From Spirochaetales bacterium (GTDB taxonomy: Bacteria; Spirochaetota; Spirochaetia; SZUA-6; DRHE01), in the NCBI GenBank assembly GCA_030615505.1, contig JAUWZD010000042.1, positions 1 to 36,140 of the forward strand: a stretch of 36,140 nucleotides of DNA, written 5' to 3'. The notes under the pieces are model-generated. The model was not told where the DNA came from, did not search any database, and worked only from the letters and a program-made list of their open reading frames with translations. Of the stretch, positions 1-7,686 are shown piece by piece (within the stretch, counting starts at the first letter, position 1; every line of letters starts with the position of its first letter). The position numbers were made by a program, and so were the translations under genes.

Positions 1-2
1 GA

Positions 3-140
3 CGCTCTCCATGGTGGATTGAAGGGCAACAGTTAGAGAAAGAGATGGGGCGCGAGCCAAATCCGGCAGCATTGACCTTGGCTACAGTGTTTAAAAAAAT
101 AGAAATAAAATTGCAAGCGATCAATTCGGATGAAATCTAA
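3..140 (+). CDS. C-terminal end of an unidentified protein (5' partial)
   Basis: An open frame enters from the left edge and ends at TAA 138-140, giving 45 residues that begin RSPWWIEGQQLEKEMG and end LQAINSDEI. The composition is protein-like: a charged helix followed by a short amphipathic tail. I do not recognise the family from this piece. It is the only plus-strand coding sequence before the minus-strand genes that follow, and about 95 bases separate it from the end of the methyltransferase gene. I see nothing definite in that gap. Confidence 0.45.
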   Translation, partial: RSPWWIEGQQLEKEMGREPNPAALTLATVFKKIEIKLQAINSDEI

Positions 141-236
141 AACAGTTATACGCCGTTGGACCCCTTCCATTGAGTCATTAGTGCTTTGGCTTCTCGCATA
201 GAACACATAGTATTTCTATATGAATAAGTCTCTCCT

Positions 237-968
237 TCAACTGGTCGACAGCCTCATTTGCACATTTTGCTTCAATAATTCAAGAATCATGAGGAAGGGG
301 AAGTGTCTGTAACGTATAAAAAGTTTTTTGGGAGCATTTGAAGGCGGAATTAGATCCCACAGACCTCTAATTAAAAAGCCAGTGCTGCGAAACGCACTCA
401 CATAGTCCTCTAATGTTCTGTGATAATACGTCACATGAACACCACCTCGAGCCAGTCCAGAATATTCGATGGACTCTCCTGAATCTGCGTAATCTGTGAC
501 TTTACCACGCAGTACCGAAGAATATGGATTGTTCAATGAAAAAAGCGCCCGACTGTTATTCTTGGCCATCCTACCGAGATTCGAAATGAACGCTCGATAA
601 TTAGGCACGTCGCTTAGAACGAGATTGCTGACAATTAGGTCAAACCTTTCGGTATACTTTGGAAGTTCCTTACTCAGGTCATGTGTATAGTATGTGATAA
701 GTGTATGCTTTTTCTTTTCTTTTGCTATTGATATTAATCGCGGTGAAATATCTATAGCGGTGACGAGCTCTCCCCGTTCTGCAAGCAAGAGCGATACATG
801 GCCTGCTCCGCATCCAGCATCTAAAACGTTGAGATCGCTTATATCCCCACATAGATCCAAAAGCTTACGTACCACTAAGTCGTGGTAAAGTGAATACTCT
901 TCTTTCTTTGCTTTATCAATCAGCACTGCATATTCGTCAGCGTATTGATCGTAGGTATTATCAATCAT
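237..968 (-). CDS. Class I SAM-dependent methyltransferase
   Basis: This 243-residue soluble protein has a Rossmann-type methyltransferase core. Motif I, the SAM-binding glycine loop, is VLDAGCGAGHVSLLLAERG at about residues 48-66, followed by the acidic end of beta-2 (VTAID) and a motif IV-like segment (FDLIVSNLVLSDVPNY). The N-terminus (YDQYADEYAVLIDKAK) is typical of UbiE/Tam-like small-molecule methyltransferases. The substrate cannot be read from sequence. An AAGGGAAG stretch lies just before the ATG at 968. It is the last of three minus-strand genes, 66 bases after the DUF72 gene. No lesion is visible. Confidence 0.85.
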   Translation of the reverse strand: MIDNTYDQYADEYAVLIDKAKKEEYSLYHDLVVRKLLDLCGDISDLNVLDAGCGAGHVSLLLAERGELVTAIDISPRLISIAKEKKKHTLITYYTHDLSKELPKYTERFDLIVSNLVLSDVPNYRAFISNLGRMAKNNSRALFSLNNPYSSVLRGKVTDYADSGESIEYSGLARGGVHVTYYHRTLEDYVSAFRSTGFLIRGLWDLIPPSNAPKKLFIRYRHFPFLMILELLKQNVQMRLSTS

Positions 969-1034
969 CTTCCCTTTGTTAGATCACCCTCTTTTTCAAA
1001 TAGCAGAAAACCGGTAATACTACCCATTTCAAAG

Positions 1035-1814
1035 CTAAAACATGAGCAGCTGTTTCAGATCCCGGGCGTTCCGGACAGCCTGGCCCCGGCGGTGATTGTT
1101 AAAGGTAATCAACAGCAGCTTAACATGTTTAGCGATCGTTCTTATCAGGGGAAGCCAGCTTGCAAGCTCCTCTTTAGTATACAGGTAATCGTAGCGGCTG
1201 GTATTGTCACCGGTCCACCAATTTTTTTTATTACGGCCGTGAAAGCGGATGTAACCCAGATCTGAGGTTACAGTATCCGCAGGTATGGGAAGCTTCGGGA
1301 GAGCCGGTTCATCCACATTTACAAAGGCGAGATGGTGTGAGCGCAGGCCGTCATAAACAGAATCCTTCAGCCATTCGTTATTGCGAAATTCCACAGCCGC
1401 CGGGAGTTCTTCAAAAGCGGAACAGATGTTTTTAAGGTGTTTTCTGGCTGTGGGAGTATAATGAAAGCTGTAGGGGAATTGAAAGAGTATGGCTGCAAGT
1501 CTGGAGGACTCAATTAAAGGGGCTATTCCCTGCTTGAATGTTTGAGCGCTTTCTGTAAAATTTTCTTCGATTGAGTGGGTCAGGCTCTGATGCGCTTTTA
1601 TAGCGAATTGGAACGATTCGGGAGTGTTTTTTACCATTCTTTCCAGGGTTCTGGGATCTGGCTGCCTGTAATAGGAGAAATTTAATTCAACAATTGGGAA
1701 CTCAGCCGCATACAGGCCCAAGAACTCCCTCTGGGGTGTTCCTTGAGGATAAAACGCTCCCACCCAATCAGTGTATGAGAAACCACTTGTTCCTATGAGT
1801 ATATTGGTCAACAT
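1035..1814 (-). CDS. DUF72 (YecE-like) family protein
   Basis: The 259-residue protein has the usual length and landmarks of the DUF72/YecE TIM-barrel family. These are an N-terminal GTSGFSYTDWVGAFYP, then NFSYYRQPDPRTLERM with FQFAIKAH, a central EFRNNEWL, a YIRFHGRNKKNWW segment and a C-terminal FNNHRRGQAVRNA. The biochemical role of the family is not established; a nuclease-like or repair link has been suggested for relatives but nothing here shows it. It lies 60 bases downstream of the dehydrogenase gene on the same strand, so the two are probably co-transcribed. The ATG at 1814 has a modest GGCGGAAG upstream. Confidence 0.85.
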   Translation of the reverse strand: MLTNILIGTSGFSYTDWVGAFYPQGTPQREFLGLYAAEFPIVELNFSYYRQPDPRTLERMVKNTPESFQFAIKAHQSLTHSIEENFTESAQTFKQGIAPLIESSRLAAILFQFPYSFHYTPTARKHLKNICSAFEELPAAVEFRNNEWLKDSVYDGLRSHHLAFVNVDEPALPKLPIPADTVTSDLGYIRFHGRNKKNWWTGDNTSRYDYLYTKEELASWLPLIRTIAKHVKLLLITFNNHRRGQAVRNARDLKQLLMF

Positions 1815-1874
1815 TCGATGCTTCCGCCCGGGAAATTAAATATCTTATTTATCATAAGCCCTGTCTATCGACAG

Positions 1875-2873
1875 TTATCTTTTGTTCTTTTTCGCGCCGA
1901 AAATCTCGGGGTTCACGATATAACGGGGACGATGACCGTTCAATACATTCACAATCTCATCCATTCCCTGCACCATATCGTTCTTAAAGCTTTCTTCAGA
2001 GTACCATGCTACATGGGGTGTTACTATTGCATTACTGATATTGAGTATCGGATTATCATTAGAGGGAGGTTCCTGTTCAAGCACATCGAGGCCTGCAGAG
2101 TCTATCTGCCTGTCTATTAAGGCTTTACAGAGAGCATTCTCATCTATGATTTTACCCCTTGCCGTATTAATAAGAACTGCATTTTTTTTCATAATCCCAA
2201 AGGACCTCTCGTCTATGAGATGGTAGGTTTCAGGCGTGAGGGGTGCATGAATAGTAATGTAATCTGCTTCCCGTAGCAGATCATCAAGTTCATATTTTCG
2301 ATTTACACCCAAAAGATTGAAGATATCATCATCTAAATAGGGATCATAAGCCATTATAGTCATTCCAAAGCCCCTGGCCTTAGGTACAATTGATCTGCCT
2401 ACCTTTCCAAGCCCTATAATCCCGAGATTATTGTCTTTGAAATTGTATATTTGCCGTGTATATTTGTAATCCCACACTGCATTCTTTGACTGTGGAATAA
2501 TCAGGTGTATCTTTCTGGCCAAAGCAAGGAGCAATGTCATGGCATGATTTGCGACCTCATCGGTGCAGTAAGCAGGGGTGTTGCATACCGGTATTCCCCT
2601 CTCAGTAGCGGTTTTCAGATCCACACAGTCATATCCAACTGAAAGCGTAAGAATGAGTTCGCATTGCTCCAAAGATCTTATTATTTCATGTGAAATTTTC
2701 CTGGCAATGACGACGATAGCAGAGGCGTCCCTTGCACTCTGTATAAATTCTTCATCGCTTTCACTGTGTATGGAGACAATCTTAGCGTCAGCTTCCGCAG
2801 CTCTCTTTTCAAAGTACTCTAAATTAGAAAATTTCATGAATAGTCTCTGGCCTGAAAACACTATTTTTTTCAT
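1875..2873 (-). CDS. NAD-dependent D-2-hydroxyacid dehydrogenase
   Basis: This 332-residue soluble oxidoreductase interconverts a D-2-hydroxy acid and its 2-keto acid using NAD(H); the exact substrate (lactate, glycerate or other) cannot be assigned. The nucleotide-binding loop is GIIGLGKVGR (151-160) with Asp177 in AYDPYL at the end of the next strand. The catalytic set is complete: Arg239 in NTARGK, Glu268 in LEQEPP and His287 in TPHVAWY. The start at 2873 has a clean GGAGG five bases upstream. A sigma70-like promoter (2903-2930) drives it divergently from the PTS/antiporter operon. It heads a minus-strand set with DUF72 and methyltransferase genes. Confidence 0.9.
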   Translation of the reverse strand: MKKIVFSGQRLFMKFSNLEYFEKRAAEADAKIVSIHSESDEEFIQSARDASAIVVIARKISHEIIRSLEQCELILTLSVGYDCVDLKTATERGIPVCNTPAYCTDEVANHAMTLLLALARKIHLIIPQSKNAVWDYKYTRQIYNFKDNNLGIIGLGKVGRSIVPKARGFGMTIMAYDPYLDDDIFNLLGVNRKYELDDLLREADYITIHAPLTPETYHLIDERSFGIMKKNAVLINTARGKIIDENALCKALIDRQIDSAGLDVLEQEPPSNDNPILNISNAIVTPHVAWYSEESFKNDMVQGMDEIVNVLNGHRPRYIVNPEIFGAKKNKR

Positions 2874-2902
2874 AAGAACCTCCGGGATTGATTAGTCGCA
2901 CT

Positions 2903-2930
2903 ATTATACTCAATTCAGTATTGGAATCAA
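2903..2930 (-). promoter_or_regulatory. Sigma70-like promoter for the dehydrogenase gene
   Basis: Read on the minus strand: a -35 TTGATT (2930-2925), a 16-base spacer and a perfect -10 TATAAT (2908-2903). It lies about 30 bases ahead of the start at 2873 and back to back with the plus-strand promoter at 2963-2990, so a regulator binding between them could affect both units. Confidence 0.75.
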
Positions 2931-2962
2931 ATATTAATCGGCGAATTGTTTTCAGAAGCCTA

Positions 2963-2990
2963 TTGACAATATACAATAAAGTATTATACT
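2963..2990 (+). promoter_or_regulatory. Sigma70-like promoter for the PTS-IIA/antiporter operon
   Basis: Consensus -35 TTGACA (2963-2968), 16-base spacer, -10 TATACT (2985-2990). The expected transcription start is near 2997. This argues against the upstream start at 2888 for the first PTS gene, because that start would lie before the promoter. Confidence 0.75.
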
Positions 2991-3017
2991 GTACTATAGT
3001 GGACTTTAAAGGACAAT

Positions 3018-3050
3018 ATGGTACAAAAAGCACCGATCATGAGATCATGA
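3018..3050 (+). CDS. Possible 10-codon leader peptide
   Basis: About 20 bases after the predicted transcription start, AAAGGACAAT precedes an ATG that opens a 10-codon frame reading MVQKAPIMRS. Its TGA (3048-3050) overlaps the ATG of the next gene (3047-3049) in an ATGA arrangement. The following gene has no clear Shine-Dalgarno of its own, so reinitiation after this peptide is a plausible way to translate it. No homology can be claimed for so short a peptide; the evidence is only position, ribosome-binding site and overlap. Confidence 0.35.
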   Translation: MVQKAPIMRS

Positions 3051-3721
3051 CTCTGAGCGACACGGCTAAATACCTGAAACTGGCTGAAAAAACGATACTG
3101 CGCATGGTACATAAAGGCCAGATTCCTTGTGCCAAAGTAGGAAGTCAATGGCGGTTTATGCGTACCTTAATTGATGACTGGCTTCTGTCCCGGATGAAAG
3201 TAGTACCGCGTAATGATATCGCTTTTCTTATGAATACTGCACCGGATATTGTGCCTCTTTCACGTCTGATCAGAGAGGATCTAATACTCATGTCCCTCAA
3301 TCCCGGCACAAAAGAGGAGCTGCTAAGGCAGCTTATACGTCCATTAATCCTGATGGGGATAATTCAGAACTCAAGCGCTTTCCTGGAAAAGCTATTGAAG
3401 CGTGAAGCTATGGTCTCAACAGCATTCGGAAGGGGCGCAGCCATCCCTCATATTCGAAATCCACGGGAGAATCCGCAGGGCGGCCCCTTGCTGGTAATTG
3501 GTATTTGTAAAGAAGGCACGGATTTCGACGCCCTGGACGGTGGGAAAACCCACCTGTTCTTTTTGTTATATACGGATAGTGAGGTTATCCATCTCAGGGC
3601 CATGGCGAAATTGACCGGAATGCTTCGGAACAGAAATCTTGTCACCCGGCTTCTGTTCGTGAAGGATAGGGAAGAAATTATGCATATTATTTTAGAGTTT
3701 GAGCAGGAGGAGAAAGAATGA
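3047..3721 (+). CDS. Helix-turn-helix protein fused to a PTS EIIA (fructose/Ntr-type) domain
   Basis: The 224-residue protein starts with an excisionase/MerR-like DNA-binding head (MTLSDTAKYLKLAEKTILRM through KVGSQWRF and IDDWL, residues 1-46). An EIIA domain of the fructose/nitrogen type follows at about 70-220. The phosphorylatable histidine is His135 in TAFGRGAAIPHIR. Such fusions are expected to switch DNA binding or partner binding with PTS phosphorylation. The frame is open back to 2888, but the promoter at 2963-2990 lies inside that extension and the recognisable domain starts at 3047, so I use 3047. It overlaps the next gene by four bases. No EI, HPr, IIB or IIC gene is nearby, which favours regulation over sugar uptake. 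Confidence 0.85.
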   Translation: MTLSDTAKYLKLAEKTILRMVHKGQIPCAKVGSQWRFMRTLIDDWLLSRMKVVPRNDIAFLMNTAPDIVPLSRLIREDLILMSLNPGTKEELLRQLIRPLILMGIIQNSSAFLEKLLKREAMVSTAFGRGAAIPHIRNPRENPQGGPLLVIGICKEGTDFDALDGGKTHLFFLLYTDSEVIHLRAMAKLTGMLRNRNLVTRLLFVKDREEIMHIILEFEQEEKE

Positions 3722-4527
3722 GTCTTTTAGAAAGTTTAAGGCCTGAATGTATCCAGTTTGACAGCACAGCCCGGAATAAGAAAGACGTATTACATGAACT
3801 GGCAGTGCTTGCAAAAAAAAGCCCGATTTTAAAGAGCTATTCCGAGGAAGATATTTTTAGGGCCTTAGAAGACAGAGAACAGATCGGTTCGACAGGATTC
3901 GGCAAGGGAATTGCTATTCCCCATTGCAGTCTGGAAAGGGTGGATGCCTTTGTTGTCGGTATATTGGTAATCCCCGGTGGAATAGATTTTCAGTCTTTAG
4001 ACGGCGGGGAAATAAAAGCTTTCTTCTTCATCATCGGGCCTAAAGCCAAAAGGAACCAGCATATTCAGATACTATCTTCCCTTTCAAAGCTCCTGAAAAC
4101 ACCTGATGTCATCGATCAATTAATTGAAGCCGGAGACAGTAAAACTATCCGGAAACACTTTATCGATCAATTCAGTTACAGTGAGGATATAAAGAAATAT
4201 AAGGGGAAGTGCCTTTTCCACGTGTTCATCCAGAAAGAAGATTATTTCGAGGATATCCTCCAGGTGTTCTCAGCTTCCGTACAGGGCTCAATTTCAGTTA
4301 TGGAAACCAATAATGCCGGATATTATCTGCATACCCTGCCGCTCTTTTCCGCTTATTGGAGTGAGAGGCATAAGACGTTCTCACGCATTATTGTAGCTGT
4401 GGTGGACTCAGACCTGTGCAATGACGTTATCCGCAGAATCAATATGATTGCAGACACTATTAAGGAAGAGGGTGTTTTAATCACGGTTCAGGACCTCACC
4501 TATTCCAGCGGCTCCATTGAATTTTAG
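3718..4527 (+). CDS. PTS EIIA domain protein with a PII-like C-terminal domain
   Basis: Residues 1-155 of this 269-residue protein form a second fructose/Ntr-type EIIA domain with active-site His69 in GSTGFGKGIAIPHC. Residues about 160-269 are not EIIA. The pattern of strands and helices (CLFHVFIQKEDYFEDILQVF, then TLPLF, then IIVAVVDSDLCNDVIRRI and EEGVLITVQDLTY) resembles the ferredoxin-like fold of PII and PII-like signalling proteins; this is a pattern judgement and not a database match. The gene overlaps the HTH-EIIA gene (ATGA) and is nine bases from the antiporter gene. A combined phosphorylation and ligand sensor for the antiporter is the simplest reading. Confidence 0.82.
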   Translation: MSLLESLRPECIQFDSTARNKKDVLHELAVLAKKSPILKSYSEEDIFRALEDREQIGSTGFGKGIAIPHCSLERVDAFVVGILVIPGGIDFQSLDGGEIKAFFFIIGPKAKRNQHIQILSSLSKLLKTPDVIDQLIEAGDSKTIRKHFIDQFSYSEDIKKYKGKCLFHVFIQKEDYFEDILQVFSASVQGSISVMETNNAGYYLHTLPLFSAYWSERHKTFSRIIVAVVDSDLCNDVIRRINMIADTIKEEGVLITVQDLTYSSGSIEF

Positions 4528-4536
4528 GAAATCAAT

Positions 4537-5799
4537 ATGTCAGTATTAAATTCAATACAAACATGGCTGCATGGTTTATCCATTCCCTCACTTCTCATTG
4601 TAGGCGTTATGACAGGTGCAGGTTTCTATTTAGGAAAAACCATGAAATATATCCGTCTTCCTTCCATCATCGGCTTTATGCTCGTTGGGGTGATTCTAGG
4701 ACCATCCCTGATCAATATTTTAGATGAAAACCTGAAAAATAACCTTTCTTTTATTACTGAAATCGCCTTAGGCTTTGTAGCGGTGAGTATAGGGCTTGAG
4801 CTTAAGCTGGTAACCCTTAAAAAACAGGGGATCGGAATGATCCTGATCATCTTTTTTGAATGCTTCTTAGCCTTTGCTGCGGTTACTGCCGGCGTTTTCC
4901 TGTTAACCCGGGATCTTCCCATGGCTTTAATTTTCGGTGCAATCACCCCGGCCAGTGCTCCTGCAGGAACCGTGGCTGTAATACGGGAATACAAGGCCCA
5001 TGGAAGTCTGACCAAAGCCCTTTATTCTGTAGTCGCGTTTGACGACGGCCTGGGGATTATTATTTTCGGATTTGCCTCTGCAATTGCACAAAGCATTATC
5101 ATGGGAGAAGGGGGCGGAACACCCGGATCGTTCATTAATCTGATCAGCGAGCCCCTCTTAGAAATCGGCTTAAGCCTCTTAGTCGGGGCTATTTCAGCCT
5201 TTCTATTTTGTCTGCTTGCCCGTCAGCTATCAAATCCCAGGGATATTTTTATACTAACCTTTGCGGTTGTGCTTATATCAACGGGTATTTGTCTATATTT
5301 GAACTTATCCTTCATTTTAACTAATATGGTGCTGGGTATTGTGGTTGTAAATACACAGCCGAACAGACTGATCCAAAAGATCCGTGAGGAACTGACGGAA
5401 GTAATGCCGCTACTTTTTATACTGTTTTTCGTTCTGGCTGGAGCCAACCTGAATATATCTGTTCTTCCTTCCCTGGGATTGATAGGCATCGTATATATGC
5501 TCTTAAGAAGCGGCGGGCTCATGGGCGGAGCATGGTTTGGGGCTTTGGTTGGCCGGGCGGAGAGAAAAATCAGAAAATACCTCGGTTTGGGAATCCTTTC
5601 ACAGGCAGGGGTCGCCATTGGCTTAGCCCTTATTGTAAAGCATGAATTTGCTTATCTTGGCGCCCGGGGCGTTCATATCGGATCCGCAGTTATAACTACT
5701 ATAACAGGCACCTGTATTCTATTTGAAATCATAGGCCCGATCCTTACCAGGATGGGTCTCAGGAAGGCGGGAGAAATTAAAACCGGGCGGAAGCCATGA
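4537..5799 (+). CDS. CPA2-type cation/proton antiporter (Kef/NapA-like)
   Basis: This 420-residue inner-membrane protein has roughly twelve hydrophobic segments and ends soon after the last, so it lacks the TrkA-N/RCK domain of full Kef proteins. Family landmarks are the N-terminal PSIIGFMLVGVILGPSLI, the cross-over helix with TPASAPAGTVAVIREY at about 146-161, and ALYSVVAFDDGLGIIIFGF, whose paired aspartates fit the ion-binding acids of the CPA2 family. It should exchange Na+ or K+ for H+. AGGAAATCAAT precedes the ATG. Two IIA-type regulators lie just upstream in the same operon, recalling the control of potassium transport by EIIA-Ntr in Proteobacteria. Ion preference cannot be told from sequence. 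Confidence 0.88.
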   Translation: MSVLNSIQTWLHGLSIPSLLIVGVMTGAGFYLGKTMKYIRLPSIIGFMLVGVILGPSLINILDENLKNNLSFITEIALGFVAVSIGLELKLVTLKKQGIGMILIIFFECFLAFAAVTAGVFLLTRDLPMALIFGAITPASAPAGTVAVIREYKAHGSLTKALYSVVAFDDGLGIIIFGFASAIAQSIIMGEGGGTPGSFINLISEPLLEIGLSLLVGAISAFLFCLLARQLSNPRDIFILTFAVVLISTGICLYLNLSFILTNMVLGIVVVNTQPNRLIQKIREELTEVMPLLFILFFVLAGANLNISVLPSLGLIGIVYMLLRSGGLMGGAWFGALVGRAERKIRKYLGLGILSQAGVAIGLALIVKHEFAYLGARGVHIGSAVITTITGTCILFEIIGPILTRMGLRKAGEIKTGRKP

Positions 5800-6548
5800 A
5801 AATTTTTATTTTATTATGTTCTATAACTTCTTTGTTGTTTCTTATAGATTGTACAGCAACAATTATGAAATCGAATTCATCAAGTAAACAATATGCTCAA
5901 GTATTTGAAAGAAAAAATGACAAGATTTTAAGTTGTAGATATTTACTATTTCTACCCAATCAATATGAAAAAGAAAAGAAATTCTGGCCTCTGATTCTCT
6001 TTCTTCACGGAGCCGGAGAGAGAGGGGATAATCTGGAATTAGTTAAAAAACATGGGCCGCCAAAGATTGTAGAGGAGCAGGATTATTTTCCTTTTATTCT
6101 AGTTTCTCCGCAGTGTCCAAAGAATGAATGGTGGTCTATCGATGTTCTGAACGCTCTTTTAGATGATATCGTTTCTAAATATCGGGTTGATGAAGACAGA
6201 GTATATGTAACCGGTATTAGTATGGGTGGTTACGCTGTTTGGCATCTTGCGATTGAGTATCCTGATAGATTTGCCGCAATCGCACCTATTTGCGGAGGAG
6301 GGCCTCCGGATGAGGCTTGCAAGATCAGGCATATCCCCGTCTGGGTATTTCACGGTGCCAGGGATAAAATTGTTCCAGTTAAAAAATCCAGGGAGATGGT
6401 TGATGCGCTTAAGAAATGTGGAGGTAATGTTATATTTACAGTATATCCGAAAGCCGGTCATGATTCTTGGACAGAGACATACAATAATCCGGAGCTTTAC
6501 GAATGGTTTCTAATGCATCGGAGGCATGAAGGTATAAAGAAAAAATGA
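5796..6548 (+). CDS. Lipoprotein alpha/beta-hydrolase (esterase/prolyl-oligopeptidase-like)
   Basis: The 250-residue protein begins with a lipoprotein signal, MKIFILLCSITSLLFLIDC, with a spirochaete-style loose lipobox and Cys19 as the acylated residue. The hydrolase fold shows the oxyanion segment LFLHGAGERGD, the nucleophile elbow GISMGGYAVW with Ser in GISMG, the acid in GARDKIVP and the histidine in KAGHDSW, so the triad is complete. It resembles secreted esterases annotated as phospholipase/carboxylesterase or PHB-depolymerase-like. It overlaps the antiporter gene by four bases and is probably the last gene of that operon. The first 60 codons look more AT-rich than the rest. Confidence 0.85.
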   Translation: MKIFILLCSITSLLFLIDCTATIMKSNSSSKQYAQVFERKNDKILSCRYLLFLPNQYEKEKKFWPLILFLHGAGERGDNLELVKKHGPPKIVEEQDYFPFILVSPQCPKNEWWSIDVLNALLDDIVSKYRVDEDRVYVTGISMGGYAVWHLAIEYPDRFAAIAPICGGGPPDEACKIRHIPVWVFHGARDKIVPVKKSREMVDALKKCGGNVIFTVYPKAGHDSWTETYNNPELYEWFLMHRRHEGIKKK

Positions 6549-6567
6549 TAACACCAAAGGAAGTTAA

Positions 6568-6675
6568 GATGGATTCAGCGGTATGTTGAGCTTCGAATTG
6601 AAAGGTGGTGTAGAAGCTGCTGAGCGTTTTATGCAAAACACAACCTTGCCGGTATCAGAAAGCCGCAGCTCTTAA
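6568..6675 (+). pseudogene. Remnant of a Cys/Met-metabolism PLP-dependent enzyme (cystathionine synthase/lyase type)
   Basis: The gap between the esterase and moxR genes contains DGFSGMLSFELKGGVEAAER followed by FMQNTTLPV, then a stop at 6673-6675. That stretch is the highly conserved C-terminal block of the trans-sulfuration enzyme family. A stop lies directly upstream (6565-6567) and no other part of the enzyme is present, so only about 35 codons survive. The reading is from family knowledge; a protein search with these residues would settle it. Confidence 0.6.
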
Positions 6676-6682
6676 AGGATCC

Positions 6683-6710
6683 TTGAATTTATCCGCTATT
6701 CTGATATCAT
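6683..6710 (+). promoter_or_regulatory. Sigma70-like promoter for the moxR envelope operon
   Basis: -35 TTGAAT (6683-6688), 16-base spacer, -10 TATCAT (6705-6710). Only ten bases separate the -10 from the moxR ATG at 6721 and no Shine-Dalgarno is present, so the transcript is probably leaderless or nearly so. The -35 lies just after the dead PLP-enzyme fragment. Confidence 0.5.
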
Positions 6711-6720
6711 TAAATCGAAT

Positions 6721-7686
6721 ATGGATCAGAGAGATATATCCCGCCGGGCAGATATAGTTAAAAAAATCGGGCAAAGTATTGCTAAAGTTTTTGTAGGCAA
6801 AGAGAATCAGGTTAAGATTCTTCTGCTCGGTTTCTGCTCGGGGCTTCATGTCCTCATAGAGGATGTGCCTGGTGTAGGGAAGACCACGCTGGCTAAAGCT
6901 CTTGCCGCCAGCGTTGGACTGGATTTCGGAAGGATCCAATTTACACCAGATCTGCTGCCCGGAGATATCGTGGGCATGACCGTATGGAGCCCTGAAAAGA
7001 GACAATTCCTGTATAAAGAGGGTGCAATCATGCACCAGTTCGTGCTGGCCGATGAGATCAACAGAGCCTCTCCCAGGACCCAATCCAGCCTGCTGGAGGC
7101 TATGCAGGAAGGATCCGTAACTGTTGACGGAAAAACCTATAACCTGCCGGAAACCTTCTTTATTATAGCCACTCAGAACCCGGAGAATTTTATCGGCGCC
7201 TTTTCACTTCCGGAAGGGGAGCTTGACCGGTTCGGCCTCTCCTTTTCGCTAGGATATCCGGTAGAAGAGGATGAGGTGGCTATCCTTAGTAGATTTCAGG
7301 AACATAATCCCTTAAACACCTTGAAGCAGGTTGCAGATGCCGGTGAGATATTAAAAGTAAGGGAAATGGTGAGAGGGATTTTTGCCTCCATAGATGTGAA
7401 GCGGTATATTGTCCGTATTTCCGGAGAGACTCGCACGAGCAAATATTTCAAGCTGGGTTCAAGTCCCCGGGCTTCACAGCACCTTCTGTTGGCTTCCCAG
7501 GCCGAAGCCTTTTTAAACGGCCGGGAATTTATAATACCGGAAGATATCCTCGAGGTGGCTCCCTACGTCCTGGCTCACAGGCTCATCCTCTCCGCAGAAG
7601 CCGGGATGGAAAATAAAAGCTCGGGCGAAGTGATCCAAAAAATACTTGATAAGATACCCATTCCGACAGGTCTGGATGGCAGATAA
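6721..7686 (+). CDS. MoxR-family AAA+ ATPase
   Basis: This 321-residue cytoplasmic ATPase shows Walker A EDVPGVGKTTLAKAL (47-61), Walker B FVLADEINRA (about 106-115), the SLLEAMQEGSVT element and sensor-like ATQNP. The C-terminal helical lid includes SPRASQHLLLASQAEA. MoxR proteins act as chaperone-like remodellers, usually on the adjacent DUF58 protein or other envelope partners, which fits the next genes. The start is supported by the normal family N-terminus, although no ribosome-binding site is visible and a promoter ends ten bases upstream. It overlaps the DUF58 gene by eleven bases. Confidence 0.93.
   Translation: MDQRDISRRADIVKKIGQSIAKVFVGKENQVKILLLGFCSGLHVLIEDVPGVGKTTLAKALAASVGLDFGRIQFTPDLLPGDIVGMTVWSPEKRQFLYKEGAIMHQFVLADEINRASPRTQSSLLEAMQEGSVTVDGKTYNLPETFFIIATQNPENFIGAFSLPEGELDRFGLSFSLGYPVEEDEVAILSRFQEHNPLNTLKQVADAGEILKVREMVRGIFASIDVKRYIVRISGETRTSKYFKLGSSPRASQHLLLASQAEAFLNGREFIIPEDILEVAPYVLAHRLILSAEAGMENKSSGEVIQKILDKIPIPTGLDGR

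Noticed and set aside
148-162. GTTGGAC core near the left edge, resembling an attC end
   Set aside because: No matching left end or palindromic arms lie within 150 bases on either strand.
2888-3046. 53-residue N-terminal extension of the HTH-EIIA protein
   Set aside because: It would begin upstream of the promoter at 2963-2990, and the helix-turn-helix domain starts at 3047.
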